Shown here one piece after another: positions 15,929 to 24,903 of a stretch of 64,000 bases of DNA. The position numbers were made by a program, and so were the translations under genes. The stretch is from NCBI GenBank assembly GCA_019353055.1, contig JABAHL010000005.1, positions 62,001-126,000 on the forward strand, in the 5' to 3' direction. Source of the stretch: Faucicola osloensis_C. Its GTDB lineage: Bacteria; Pseudomonadota; Gammaproteobacteria; Pseudomonadales; Moraxellaceae. How positions within the stretch are numbered: the stretch's first letter is position 1; every line of letters begins with the position of its first letter. The notes beneath the pieces were generated by a model, which saw only the letters and a list, made by a program, of their open reading frames with translations, was not told where the DNA came from and ran no database searches.

Positions 15929-17695
15929 ATGGTTACGGATCTCATACTAGACGATTTCTTACGGCGCATAAACGATACACCGACCAGTCCTATTGAACTT
16001 AAAGTGACGCAGAGTTCATTGCAGGATACAACCGATTGGCAGTTGCACTTTAATCGTATGTCGGCGTGTGAGATGTATGACGAATATAAATTCGTGATAA
16101 ACCAGTTGATGTTTGCCGATATTGATGATGTCAAACGCTTTGCATTGTTTGAGGAGGTTCATAAAGCCGTCAGCGTATTACTCGGTAAATTACGGGTGAA
16201 TTACCAAACCCAGCCCGGGATTTTGGATGAAGAAAAACAGCAAGGCTTAGATACCGTATTATCGGTGCATTATCTAAGCATCATGTTTTACCATGTCATC
16301 TGGCAACGAGCGGCGGCTTGCCCTGAAGTGGCTGATAAAAAAGGCATCACTGGCTTATTTCGCCATAAACATCAATCCCTTACCCCCACCCAAGTCATTC
16401 AGCGCTGCCTATATGGTATCATGCTATTACTGCGCCAATCGCTGTTTGAAAAATATATCGGCTATCGTAAAGATACACAGGTAATTTGGCAATATCTGAA
16501 TGCCTGCTATCGATTTGCAGTCACCAATGATTGGCAATCTATCACCCTGCCAGTCAAACTGCATTCTGCCAATGAATATAGTAAACAGGGCGCACCGCTA
16601 TCGATTGAAGATATTTATTTTCACTGCTTGACGGTGGCGGTCACCAATCCGTATGCATGTCGACGTGCCGATATTTTAGCCATTCAAAAAGTAAGTACCC
16701 AGTTGATAAAAGAGCTTATTATCAGTAAAGATTTGGTTGAAAAACCTTACCTGTATATTGATTTAGAAGGTAACCAACCGCCCAAACTGCTAGAAGTCGA
16801 GGATACAATCAATCCCTTTGCAGCAACTAGCAACTGTCTGTTTGTGATGTTTAGTCGGTTATTTAAACGCTTGCATCAAACCATTACTCAAGGTCAAATC
16901 AGCACCGATGCTGAGATAAAAAATAGCGCGCGTCAGGCCAAATTGGTATTGAATAATCTGCAAGATGGGTTAAAACCAGCGGCAGAGTATTATCATAGCC
17001 ATTCAAAATGTGAAGTCGTGCTCGGCTTTAATAATATCCACTACATGCTTGCCAATAAAACCAGTTTGGGCAATCTTATTCAGGCCAATGAGTTGCCTGA
17101 GCGGTTAAAACCCAAAGCTCAAAATACTGAGTATCTTAAAAAATATACCGTTGTTGAGCTGAACAAAGAAAATCCCCAATCCATGTGCCTGTCGCATGTG
17201 TTTAGCTACCACAATCAGCTCGTTGACCAATATCCGAGCATCAGCCGTGGCGATAGCTATCACCCGCTGAATCAACTGCAAGTCAATTCATTAATTGCGA
17301 TGCGAAAGGTTAATGGTTCAAAAACTTGGCAGCTCGGCTATATTAAAGACAACCGTCAGGGTTTTATCGATACGCCAGCTGGGCAACCAACCAACAAGAC
17401 CTACTTAGAAATTGAGGCACAAGTGCAAGTGCATTGTCAAAATGCGATTCCCTGTGGCGTGCGATTTCAAAATGCCGGTAGCCGTCAGCCACATTTTGTT
17501 GCGGCATTTATAATTCCAACCGCTCCAAACAACACTAATAGCCACACCCGTTTACTGATGGCGCGCTTTGGCTACCAAGTGGCAGACAAGCTGGTGATAC
17601 GTATTGATAACAAAGAAATTAATGTGCGTTTAACTGAGCTACTTGATATGACTGATGATATCGAAGAATACGCTTTTGTGAGAATTCAGTTTTAA
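15929..17695 (+). CDS. Uncharacterised 588-residue protein next to the FimX-like gene
   Basis: I do not recognise this protein. It is soluble with no signal peptide, helical in the N-terminal ~400 residues (for example RFALFEEVHKAVSVLLGKLR), and beta-rich over the last ~130 (SLIAMRKVNGSKTWQLGYI onwards). That C-terminal region is in the size range of a PilZ-like or other small barrel domain, but the RxxxR and DxSxxG marks of PilZ are not evident. A hairpin follows at 17707. A FimX-like c-di-GMP protein starts 204 bp downstream on the same strand, so a role in the same signalling or type IV pilus pathway is a guess from context only. Confidence 0.8.
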   Translation: MVTDLILDDFLRRINDTPTSPIELKVTQSSLQDTTDWQLHFNRMSACEMYDEYKFVINQLMFADIDDVKRFALFEEVHKAVSVLLGKLRVNYQTQPGILDEEKQQGLDTVLSVHYLSIMFYHVIWQRAAACPEVADKKGITGLFRHKHQSLTPTQVIQRCLYGIMLLLRQSLFEKYIGYRKDTQVIWQYLNACYRFAVTNDWQSITLPVKLHSANEYSKQGAPLSIEDIYFHCLTVAVTNPYACRRADILAIQKVSTQLIKELIISKDLVEKPYLYIDLEGNQPPKLLEVEDTINPFAATSNCLFVMFSRLFKRLHQTITQGQISTDAEIKNSARQAKLVLNNLQDGLKPAAEYYHSHSKCEVVLGFNNIHYMLANKTSLGNLIQANELPERLKPKAQNTEYLKKYTVVELNKENPQSMCLSHVFSYHNQLVDQYPSISRGDSYHPLNQLQVNSLIAMRKVNGSKTWQLGYIKDNRQGFIDTPAGQPTNKTYLEIEAQVQVHCQNAIPCGVRFQNAGSRQPHFVAAFIIPTAPNNTNSHTRLLMARFGYQVADKLVIRIDNKEINVRLTELLDMTDDIEEYAFVRIQF

Positions 17696-17706
17696 TCGCT
17701 AAAAAA

Positions 17707-17724
17707 TGGCAACAAAAGTTGCCA
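17707..17724 (+). terminator. Hairpin after the 588-residue gene
   Basis: TGGCAAC, AAAA loop, GTTGCCA: a perfect 7-bp stem just after the stop codon, without a strong T run. Possibly a weak terminator or mRNA-stabilising hairpin. Confidence 0.45.
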
Positions 17725-17898
17725 AATTAAATCTAACCCATTAAAAATAAAAGATTTTCATAGCTTTATAGCCGTTTTGATTGATTAATCATATAATAAG
17801 AAATTGAATCTAATATTATAAATAATTTATCAAACAGTTCGCTTATAATAGGTCGCTTAGTGCTCTATAAACCAAGCGTTTAATGGGATAGTTAATCG

Positions 17899-20088
17899 AT
17901 GCAAAAACAAAAACAACTCAACCTGTTAATCATTGATGATAACCAGCTGTATGCCGAGCAGTTGGTCGGGTTATTAGAAAAACATTATTATAGACAGGTT
18001 AATTTAGGGTTTTTGGATGCCAAAGACGAGCTGATAAAATTATTGCGCCAGTCTTGGGACATTATTTTGATGGGGAATGCGTATGATTTATCGTTTAAAG
18101 ACGTCAAAGAGATTTTAAAAGCCCACGATGCTCAAATCCCTGTCATCGCTCTATTGCCTGATGATGCGACTGCTTACCCAGGTGCATTAACTGCCAATGA
18201 GCAAGCCCAGACCCAGCTTGTTAGCGACCCTGATAAAACCCATAAGTTATTACCTTTATATACCTATTGGGGTGCAGCGGATGCTTTGCGCAAAAATAAG
18301 TTACTGCGCATGGCCATTCGTATCTGCCGTGAACACGAGCATCATAAACTCGTCCGCGAGCTTGAGCGCCTAAAAATGGTATTGAGTGATGCCGAACAGC
18401 GTGCCAATATTCTTATCAAAAACTCCAAGAGTGCAGTGGCTTATATTGAAGATGGTTTACATATTTATGCCAATGAGCCCTATCTTGAAATGTTTGGGTT
18501 TAAAACGCTCGATGAATTGATGGGGATACCGGTTGTTGACTTGATTGCGCGCAACAATATTCAAGATTTTAAAACGTTTTTAAAAGACTTTGAAAAAGGC
18601 AACCGTAAAAACGTCGAATTTAAATTTGAAAGTGTGAGAAAAGATAATACTACCTTCGCGGCTAAGCTGCAGTTAGCGGCTGCTACCTATGACGGTCAGC
18701 CATGTCTACAAGTCATTATCCAGCCCAACGAACAAGCCAATAGCGCTGAGCTTGCCAAAAAACTTGAAGCGATGGAACGCATTGACTCAATCACTGGGCT
18801 ATTTAATCGTCATGGTTTTGAAAGACTGTTTAACCGACTGCGTGACGTGATTGTTGAGAAAAACCTATCTGTGGGTTTGATGGCATTACGAATCGATAAT
18901 ATTGGTAAAATCTATGCCAGTGTGGGGATTGAAGGGGTTGATGGGGTGGTGGTTGCCGTTGCCAATATTCTTGAGCGACATCTCACTGAGATTATTGGAG
19001 TAGAGCGGGTGAAAAATGGCTATTTGAGCCGGTTTAATGATAGCATGTTTATGCTAATTATCCCTAATATGCGACAACAAGATTTGACAGCGTTAGGACA
19101 AAAATTGGTTGCCGACATTAATAGTACCATTATTGAAATCGGTCATCGTACGGTTAAGACTACAGTAACCATTGGTGCAACCTTAGTCAACGCCAGTGCA
19201 CCTGATACCAATACTATTATTAACCGTGTCATCCAAGCCGTCGGCATGGCAGCCAAAGCCAATAAAGACAGCAACGACGATAAAGATTTATTCTATCTAT
19301 ATGACCCAAGTAGTTTTGCCAGCAGTGATGACGGTGCGCTGTACGAATCGCTACGTGATGCGCTAGAACATAGCAAATTTAAATTATTATATCAGCCGAT
19401 TTATGACGTTGAAAACGATGTCAGTAACATGTTTGAGGTGTTTTTACGCCTGCCATTAGCAGATGGCAGTTTAATGGCACCTGATAAATTCTTAGAAGTG
19501 GCGACCAGACATCAGTTAATGGATAAAATCGACCGTTGGGTGTTAATTCAAGCCTGTAAAGATTTAAAACGTTACCGTCATGAGGTCGATGCCAGTGCCC
19601 GATTATTAGTGCATTTAAGCCCGATATCACTAGCAGATGCCACCTTGCCAAGCTTTATGAGTCGATTGATGCAAGCATTAGGTACCAGCGAGCGCGGGGT
19701 ATTGACGTTACAGTTTAATGAAACCATGGTAATGGATTATCTGGCAGTGGCAGCCAAACAAAGTAATGAGCTTAACCAAATAGGTTGTCACTTAGGCATC
19801 TATAATTTTGGCTCGGCGGTCAATGCGATGGAAGTATTGGAATTTGTCAAACCGCAACTGGTACGACTCGATCGCAGCTATATCAAAGATTTGAGCAACA
19901 ATGACAATGTCAATACCGTGGCAACGGTGGTGCGCGAAATCACTGAACGCGGCTCCAGTTGTTTGATGCCCTTTATTGAAGACCCTGCCGCCATGTCAGC
20001 GGCGTGGACAGTCGGTGCGCGTTATTTGCAAGGGGCCTATTTACAAAAAGCGAGTGACACCATGCACATCGAGAATGAAACCAGCTAA
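17899..20088 (+). CDS. FimX-like regulator with receiver-like, PAS, degenerate GGDEF and degenerate EAL domains
   Basis: A 729-residue cytoplasmic protein. A receiver-like domain (about 8-125; LLIIDDNQLYAEQL) is followed by a linker, a PAS domain (about 165-275), a GGDEF fold (about 290-455) and an EAL fold (about 470-720). The GGDEF signature is replaced by RFNDSMF and the EAL motif by EVFLR. Both catalytic sites are therefore probably dead, as in P. aeruginosa FimX, which only binds c-di-GMP through an EVL-type EAL domain and controls type IV pilus assembly and twitching. By analogy this is a c-di-GMP receptor, not an enzyme. The receiver lacks a clear phospho-acceptor context (LMGNAYDLS). 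Confidence 0.87.
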   Translation: MQKQKQLNLLIIDDNQLYAEQLVGLLEKHYYRQVNLGFLDAKDELIKLLRQSWDIILMGNAYDLSFKDVKEILKAHDAQIPVIALLPDDATAYPGALTANEQAQTQLVSDPDKTHKLLPLYTYWGAADALRKNKLLRMAIRICREHEHHKLVRELERLKMVLSDAEQRANILIKNSKSAVAYIEDGLHIYANEPYLEMFGFKTLDELMGIPVVDLIARNNIQDFKTFLKDFEKGNRKNVEFKFESVRKDNTTFAAKLQLAAATYDGQPCLQVIIQPNEQANSAELAKKLEAMERIDSITGLFNRHGFERLFNRLRDVIVEKNLSVGLMALRIDNIGKIYASVGIEGVDGVVVAVANILERHLTEIIGVERVKNGYLSRFNDSMFMLIIPNMRQQDLTALGQKLVADINSTIIEIGHRTVKTTVTIGATLVNASAPDTNTIINRVIQAVGMAAKANKDSNDDKDLFYLYDPSSFASSDDGALYESLRDALEHSKFKLLYQPIYDVENDVSNMFEVFLRLPLADGSLMAPDKFLEVATRHQLMDKIDRWVLIQACKDLKRYRHEVDASARLLVHLSPISLADATLPSFMSRLMQALGTSERGVLTLQFNETMVMDYLAVAAKQSNELNQIGCHLGIYNFGSAVNAMEVLEFVKPQLVRLDRSYIKDLSNNDNVNTVATVVREITERGSSCLMPFIEDPAAMSAAWTVGARYLQGAYLQKASDTMHIENETS

Positions 20089-20130
20089 ATCCAAGCGCTG
20101 AATTTATAAAGTAAAAACGAGTTAGCCAAC

Positions 20131-20571
20131 ATGCACCAAACAATCATTCATAAATCAAACCGATTGCCTATGCTAGGATGGGGTCTTTGTATCGTCATTG
20201 CGACAGGTTGTCAACATCAGCCACCCGCCGAGCGCCCAGCAGTCAATTTGCCCGTTTATAGCCAAGGGGATGCCGATAACGGTAAAAAGCAATACGAAGA
20301 AGCCTGCCTCAAATGCCACAAGCTGCAGCCAGGAAATAACGAGAAAGGTCCACAATTATTGCGTATTTATGGGGCAAAATCCGCCTTATTAACCGATTAT
20401 CAATACACGGACGCACTAAAAAACAGCAATATCACGTGGACAACGGAAAATTTGGATAAATATATCGCCAATCCAAAACAAACCATCGCAGGAACGCGTA
20501 TGCGTTCTGACCCGATTGCTGATACCAAAGTCCGCCAAGACATTATTGCTTATATTTCGACGCTTCGTTAA
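20131..20571 (+). CDS. Lipoprotein c-type cytochrome
   Basis: A 146-residue single-haem cytochrome c. The N-terminus has a hydrophobic stretch ending in the lipobox IATGC (Cys27), so it should be a periplasm-facing lipoprotein. The haem site CLKCH is at about residues 59-63. The likely distal Met is in TRMRSDP near residue 125, giving a class I fold (GDADNGKKQYEEACLKCH is the usual lead-in). It probably carries electrons to a terminal oxidase or peroxidase; no oxidase gene is nearby. Confidence 0.9.
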   Translation: MHQTIIHKSNRLPMLGWGLCIVIATGCQHQPPAERPAVNLPVYSQGDADNGKKQYEEACLKCHKLQPGNNEKGPQLLRIYGAKSALLTDYQYTDALKNSNITWTTENLDKYIANPKQTIAGTRMRSDPIADTKVRQDIIAYISTLR

Positions 20572-20655
20572 ATCGCTTTGTGGCTATGCCTTTAAGCGAT
20601 ATTTTTAGTGAACATGATTGATAAACAACATTTAAACCTTTAAAGGATAAACCAC

Positions 20656-21615
20656 ATGGTGATGGGTAACTTAGACAATCAGCCGTTACAACAACGATTG
20701 CAAGCCATGTTGGTGAGTATCAATGATATCGTCTTGGATAAACCTGCCGTGGTGAAGCTGGCAGTCACTTGTTTGTTAGCCAATGGTCATTTACTGCTGC
20801 AAGATTTACCAGGAATGGGTAAAACCACGCTGGCGCACGCGATTGCCAACCATTTAGGGTTATCGTTTAATCGGGTGCAATTTACCAGCGATATGCTACC
20901 TGCCGATATTTTAGGGATTTCGCTGTATAAAACCGATACTGGCACATTTGAATTTAAGCCAGGGCCGATATTTTGCCAGCTGTTACTTGCCGATGAAATT
21001 AATCGCTCAAGCCCAAAAACCCAATCTGCGCTGTTAGAGGCGATGGAAGAGCGGCAAGTGTCGCAAGATGGGGTAACGCGAAAACTCCCTGAACCTTTTT
21101 TTGTGATTGCCACCCAAAACCCGACACAGCAATCGGGTGTGTTTATTTTACCTGAGTCACAGCTAGATCGGTTTTTGATGTGTTTATCGCTGGGTTATCC
21201 CTCGGTTAATGCAGAGCGAGAGTTGCTACTGGGTAAAGATAGACGTCAACTGCTGAGTCAAATTACCCCGATGTTAGATACCCAGTCATTGCAGCAGGCA
21301 CAAGCGCAAGCCAAAGAGGTGTATATCGCAGATGTTGTGATTGACTACTTGCAGCGATTGGTAGCAAAAACGCGTGAGAGCCGAGACTATCATGGTCTAT
21401 CTACCCGTGGTGTGCTGGCGCTCAAGCAAGCGGCACAAGCCTTTGCTTATTTGGGTGGCTACCATGAAGTGACGCCAGAAGATATCCAAGCAGTATTTGC
21501 TGCCGTCGTTGATCATCGCTTGGGGCAAGCTTTTATCCCATTTAATCATTTGGGCGGTGAGCAGCCGCAATCGATTGCCACCCAGTTATTACGCCAAGTA
21601 CCAGTAATGGTGTAA
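20656..21615 (+). CDS. MoxR family AAA+ ATPase
   Basis: A 319-residue AAA+ ATPase. Walker A DLPGMGKTTLA is near residues 50-60 and Walker B LLADEINRSSPKTQSALLEA near 112-131. The sensor 1 region FFVIATQNPTQQSG carries the MoxR-type NPxxQ. MoxR proteins act as chaperones for partner proteins, often with a DUF58 and a von Willebrand A protein. Here it opens a cluster with a DUF58 gene (94 bp downstream) and a transglutaminase-like membrane protein, the common MoxR-DUF58-TgpA arrangement. Confidence 0.93.
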   Translation: MVMGNLDNQPLQQRLQAMLVSINDIVLDKPAVVKLAVTCLLANGHLLLQDLPGMGKTTLAHAIANHLGLSFNRVQFTSDMLPADILGISLYKTDTGTFEFKPGPIFCQLLLADEINRSSPKTQSALLEAMEERQVSQDGVTRKLPEPFFVIATQNPTQQSGVFILPESQLDRFLMCLSLGYPSVNAERELLLGKDRRQLLSQITPMLDTQSLQQAQAQAKEVYIADVVIDYLQRLVAKTRESRDYHGLSTRGVLALKQAAQAFAYLGGYHEVTPEDIQAVFAAVVDHRLGQAFIPFNHLGGEQPQSIATQLLRQVPVMV

Positions 21616-21709
21616 ACCATGATGTAAACGTGTTTTAGCGTTAAAAACTTTCTCATTGCTGTATTTTTATCATCCGATTAAATTATCCGATTAAGAGCCC
21701 GCGCCTATC

Positions 21710-22726
21710 ATGTTTGCCATTCGCCAGCGACTTGAAAACTACTTGCAAACATGGTTTAAGCGTCGAGCGCCGATCAGCCGCGACATCACCCTAAACCTGC
21801 GTAACGTGTATATTTTTTTGAGTAAAGAAGGATTGCTGTACGCTTTTTTACTCGTTATCCTTTTTGTCGCAGGGATTAATTATGCCAATAATTTGGTGTT
21901 GGGTTTGTGCTTTTTGTTGGGTAGTCTACTCGTGGTGACCATCCATTATACTTTTGCCCACTTGGCAGGGTTGCAAATCAAACTAGTAGATATCAGCGAC
22001 ACGCAAGTGGGTGGCAAAGTGCAAGTGCGACTGCAAATTAGTAGTGAGTCAAGCCAGCCGCATCGGCAAGTTCGGTTAAGTTTTGCCAACAACGCCTTTG
22101 ACTTTAAACAGCCGATACGCCGCAAACCCAATGCACAGTCCGAACCAAATGATTGGCTGTTGGTCAGTCAAATACAAGCGCCGCAACAGGCGAGCTTATG
22201 GTTAGCAGCCGACAAACGCGGCAAATTTGTGTTACCCAGACTCACGGTGAGTACCGTATATCCCTTAGGGATTTTACAAGCTTGGTCGTATGTGTTTTTT
22301 GAAGGACACGCGTGGGTGTGTCCTGCGCCACTGAGCTATGAGATGAAAGCCAGTCAGTTTGTGCCATCTGATGATGAGCAAACCGCTGCCTTACACACCC
22401 AAGCAGGGCAGGAAGATTTTGACCAGTTGGATAATTATGTCCCAGGGGAATCATTGGCGCGTATTTCGTGGGCGCATGTCGCGCGCGGGCAAGGACTCAT
22501 GTCAAAACGCTTTGTGGAGAGTGTGGGGCAGCAGCAATTGCTTGATTACTATCAAATGCCTGCGGTGACGCATGAAGAAAAACTCAGCCAGCTGCGCTAC
22601 GGGGTGGAGAGTTTGACCCAAAGCCAAATCGCTTTTCAATTGCGCCTGCCTGATGGTGAAGGCGCAATAGGTGAAGGACAAGCATTTCGTCAGCAATGTT
22701 TGCTAAGATTGGCAAAAACGCCATGA
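21710..22726 (+). CDS. DUF58 domain-containing protein
   Basis: A 338-residue protein. Two adjacent membrane segments lie at about residues 42-62 and 64-85. The cytoplasmic part has the DUF58 signature in DNYVPGESLARISWAHVAR (about 242-260). Its stop codon overlaps the ATG of the next gene (ATGA at 22723-22726), indicating translational coupling. The function is unknown; it is usually encoded with MoxR ATPases and transglutaminase-like TgpA proteins. Confidence 0.92.
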   Translation: MFAIRQRLENYLQTWFKRRAPISRDITLNLRNVYIFLSKEGLLYAFLLVILFVAGINYANNLVLGLCFLLGSLLVVTIHYTFAHLAGLQIKLVDISDTQVGGKVQVRLQISSESSQPHRQVRLSFANNAFDFKQPIRRKPNAQSEPNDWLLVSQIQAPQQASLWLAADKRGKFVLPRLTVSTVYPLGILQAWSYVFFEGHAWVCPAPLSYEMKASQFVPSDDEQTAALHTQAGQEDFDQLDNYVPGESLARISWAHVARGQGLMSKRFVESVGQQQLLDYYQMPAVTHEEKLSQLRYGVESLTQSQIAFQLRLPDGEGAIGEGQAFRQQCLLRLAKTP

Positions 22727-24789
22727 GTCACCCTAACCTAAATCGCCCTAGCTTAACCTTATCTCAGCGCCTAAACCAAATCTCGGCGTATCAGTGGATA
22801 TTGCTGTCTCAACTGTTGATTGTGGCTTTTCACGTCAAAAATCTACCCATTTGGCTATCGGTGTATGCCTTTTTTATTATCATCTTTCAATTGCAACCCC
22901 TGCGACGTTGGTTGCCCAAAGCCTTGTATCGTCCGCGTTCATTACAGTTGATACAGTACACAGGATTCATTGCAAGTTTGGTGGGGCTGTATTTGACCTA
23001 TCGTACTGCCTTTGGATTGGATGTCGGTATCGCGTTTTTGCTATTGTGTTCCGTCAGTAAGCTACTTGAATTGTATACCAGACGTGATGGCTATGTGGTG
23101 CTGAGTTTATCACTGTTTGTATTGGCAGGGCTGTTTTTAATCAACCAAGATTTGATTACAACGCTACAAGTGGCGATTGGCACGATGGTCGTGCTGTTTG
23201 CCATGATTGCGCAAAATGATGATGGTACGGGACGCTACCGCACGCTCGGCTTATTGGTCGGCCAAGCCATTCCTTTGACCATTATTCTGTTTTTATTTTT
23301 TCCCCGATTGCCGCCGCTATGGTCGGTGCATTTGAGCGGCGCACAAGCAAAGACCGGCATGTCAGATAGTATGTCACCAGGCGATTTTGCCAACCTCAGT
23401 CAATCGACTGAATTGGCGTTTCGGGTGGAATTTGGCAATCAGCAGCCAAGCCAACAAAATTTATATTGGCGCGGTTTGGTATTTTCTGATTTTGATGGCA
23501 CCACCTGGCGAGCCAATCCTCGCACCTCGCTTTGGACGCCCGATCAGCCGTTTGCTGATTGGTTGTTGCCGACGTTGAAGCTGAGTAAACGCTTTACCTT
23601 AGCTGTCACCCCTGACTATCGGGTGATTTTGGAGCAGACGGGACAAAATTGGTTGTTTGGGCTTGATTATCCGATAACCAACCAAAAAGGCATTGGGCTG
23701 ACGTCGGATTTTACCCTGCGGTATTGGGACACTGTCAATCAGCGTTTCACTTATCAAGTGCATTGGTTAGATGATGCGCCTATCAATTTAGCCTTATCTA
23801 CCCAGCAGCGTCAGGTCAATTTAGCATTGCCAGCAGGCGGTAATCCGCAAAGTCGCCAATTTGCCGAGCGACTGTATCACCAAGCAGGCGATGACCCGAT
23901 TGCTTATACCAACGCCATCGCCCAGTGGATGCGTAGCCAGCAGTTTCGCTACACCTTATCACCTCCTACCTTGGGTAGTAATCGCATCGATGATTTTTTA
24001 TTTGCTACCCGTGCAGGGTTTTGTGAGCATTATGCGTCAAGTTTTACTTACCTTATGCGAGCGGCAGGTGTGCCTGCTCGGGTGGTAGCCGGGTATCAAG
24101 GTGGGCAGTTAGGGCGTGATGGCAAAAGTTGGGAAGTGCGGCAAATGGATGCCCATGCATGGAGCGAGATTTGGGTGCAAGGGCGCGGCTGGGTACGTGT
24201 AGATCCTACGGGCTTTGTCGCACCCAATCGGGTCGAGCAAGGGATGCAAACGGTGACCCAAACGGCTGGGGCGCAGCTATTTGGTGAGGGCGTGGCAGGG
24301 CAAATTAGCTATCAACAGTTTCAAATGCTGCAGCAAGCGCGCCGCTTGTTTGACCAAGCTAGCTACTATTGGCAACGCGATGTGGTCGGCTATGATCAAG
24401 ACCGCCAGCGGTCATCGCTGTTCAAATGGCTCAATATCCAATCTATCTATCAGCAAGTGATGGTGATGTTTGTCACCCTTGTGAGCGTCCTTGCACTATT
24501 GGGATTGTGGCTGTGGTGGCGTCGCCGCCGGGTGTGGGATAAGCATGATTGGATTATGGTACAGTTATCCAATCGCTTGGCAAAAAAAGACAAAACGCTT
24601 GCCCGGCAGGATAGTGAAGGGGTGCTGGCTTGGCTTACTAGGCTTGAGCCAAAAGTCACCGATAAGGCAGCCCTGCAAGCACTTGCCGCGCTATATCGAC
24701 AAATCCGCTATCAGCAGCCTACGGATAACAAACAACCCATGCGGCAATTAGACAAGTTGGCGAAAACCATCGCGCTAAAAAAACATTAA
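22723..24789 (+). CDS. TgpA-like membrane transglutaminase (DUF3488, transglutaminase core, DUF4129)
   Basis: A 688-residue inner-membrane protein. Five or more hydrophobic segments fill residues ~25-210, followed by a periplasmic transglutaminase-like core, another membrane segment (MVMFVTLVSVLALLGLWLWW, near residue 585) and a cytoplasmic DUF4129 tail. The catalytic triad is visible: Cys in AGFCEHYASSF, His in DAHAWSEIW and Asp in WVRVDPTGF. The P. aeruginosa relative TgpA is essential and acts at the cell envelope. ATG 22723 overlaps the DUF58 stop codon; an in-frame ATG at 22696 is further inside that gene and less likely. Confidence 0.93.
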   Translation: MSHPNLNRPSLTLSQRLNQISAYQWILLSQLLIVAFHVKNLPIWLSVYAFFIIIFQLQPLRRWLPKALYRPRSLQLIQYTGFIASLVGLYLTYRTAFGLDVGIAFLLLCSVSKLLELYTRRDGYVVLSLSLFVLAGLFLINQDLITTLQVAIGTMVVLFAMIAQNDDGTGRYRTLGLLVGQAIPLTIILFLFFPRLPPLWSVHLSGAQAKTGMSDSMSPGDFANLSQSTELAFRVEFGNQQPSQQNLYWRGLVFSDFDGTTWRANPRTSLWTPDQPFADWLLPTLKLSKRFTLAVTPDYRVILEQTGQNWLFGLDYPITNQKGIGLTSDFTLRYWDTVNQRFTYQVHWLDDAPINLALSTQQRQVNLALPAGGNPQSRQFAERLYHQAGDDPIAYTNAIAQWMRSQQFRYTLSPPTLGSNRIDDFLFATRAGFCEHYASSFTYLMRAAGVPARVVAGYQGGQLGRDGKSWEVRQMDAHAWSEIWVQGRGWVRVDPTGFVAPNRVEQGMQTVTQTAGAQLFGEGVAGQISYQQFQMLQQARRLFDQASYYWQRDVVGYDQDRQRSSLFKWLNIQSIYQQVMVMFVTLVSVLALLGLWLWWRRRRVWDKHDWIMVQLSNRLAKKDKTLARQDSEGVLAWLTRLEPKVTDKAALQALAALYRQIRYQQPTDNKQPMRQLDKLAKTIALKKH

Positions 24790-24862
24790 TATTCAATATG
24801 TTTTGGTGTGACAAGAGTAAAGATAACAAACGAGATACATGCGCTAATTAACACCAAGCGAT

Positions 24863-24894
24863 AAAAAAACGACAACCCTACATTGTCGTTTTTT
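24863..24894. terminator. Bidirectional terminator between tgpA-like gene and metH
   Basis: AAAAAACGACAA pairs with TTGTCGTTTTTT around a short loop, so A and T runs flank the stem on both strands. The two genes converge here. Confidence 0.9.
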
Positions 24895-24903
24895 CACTTA
24901 AAA

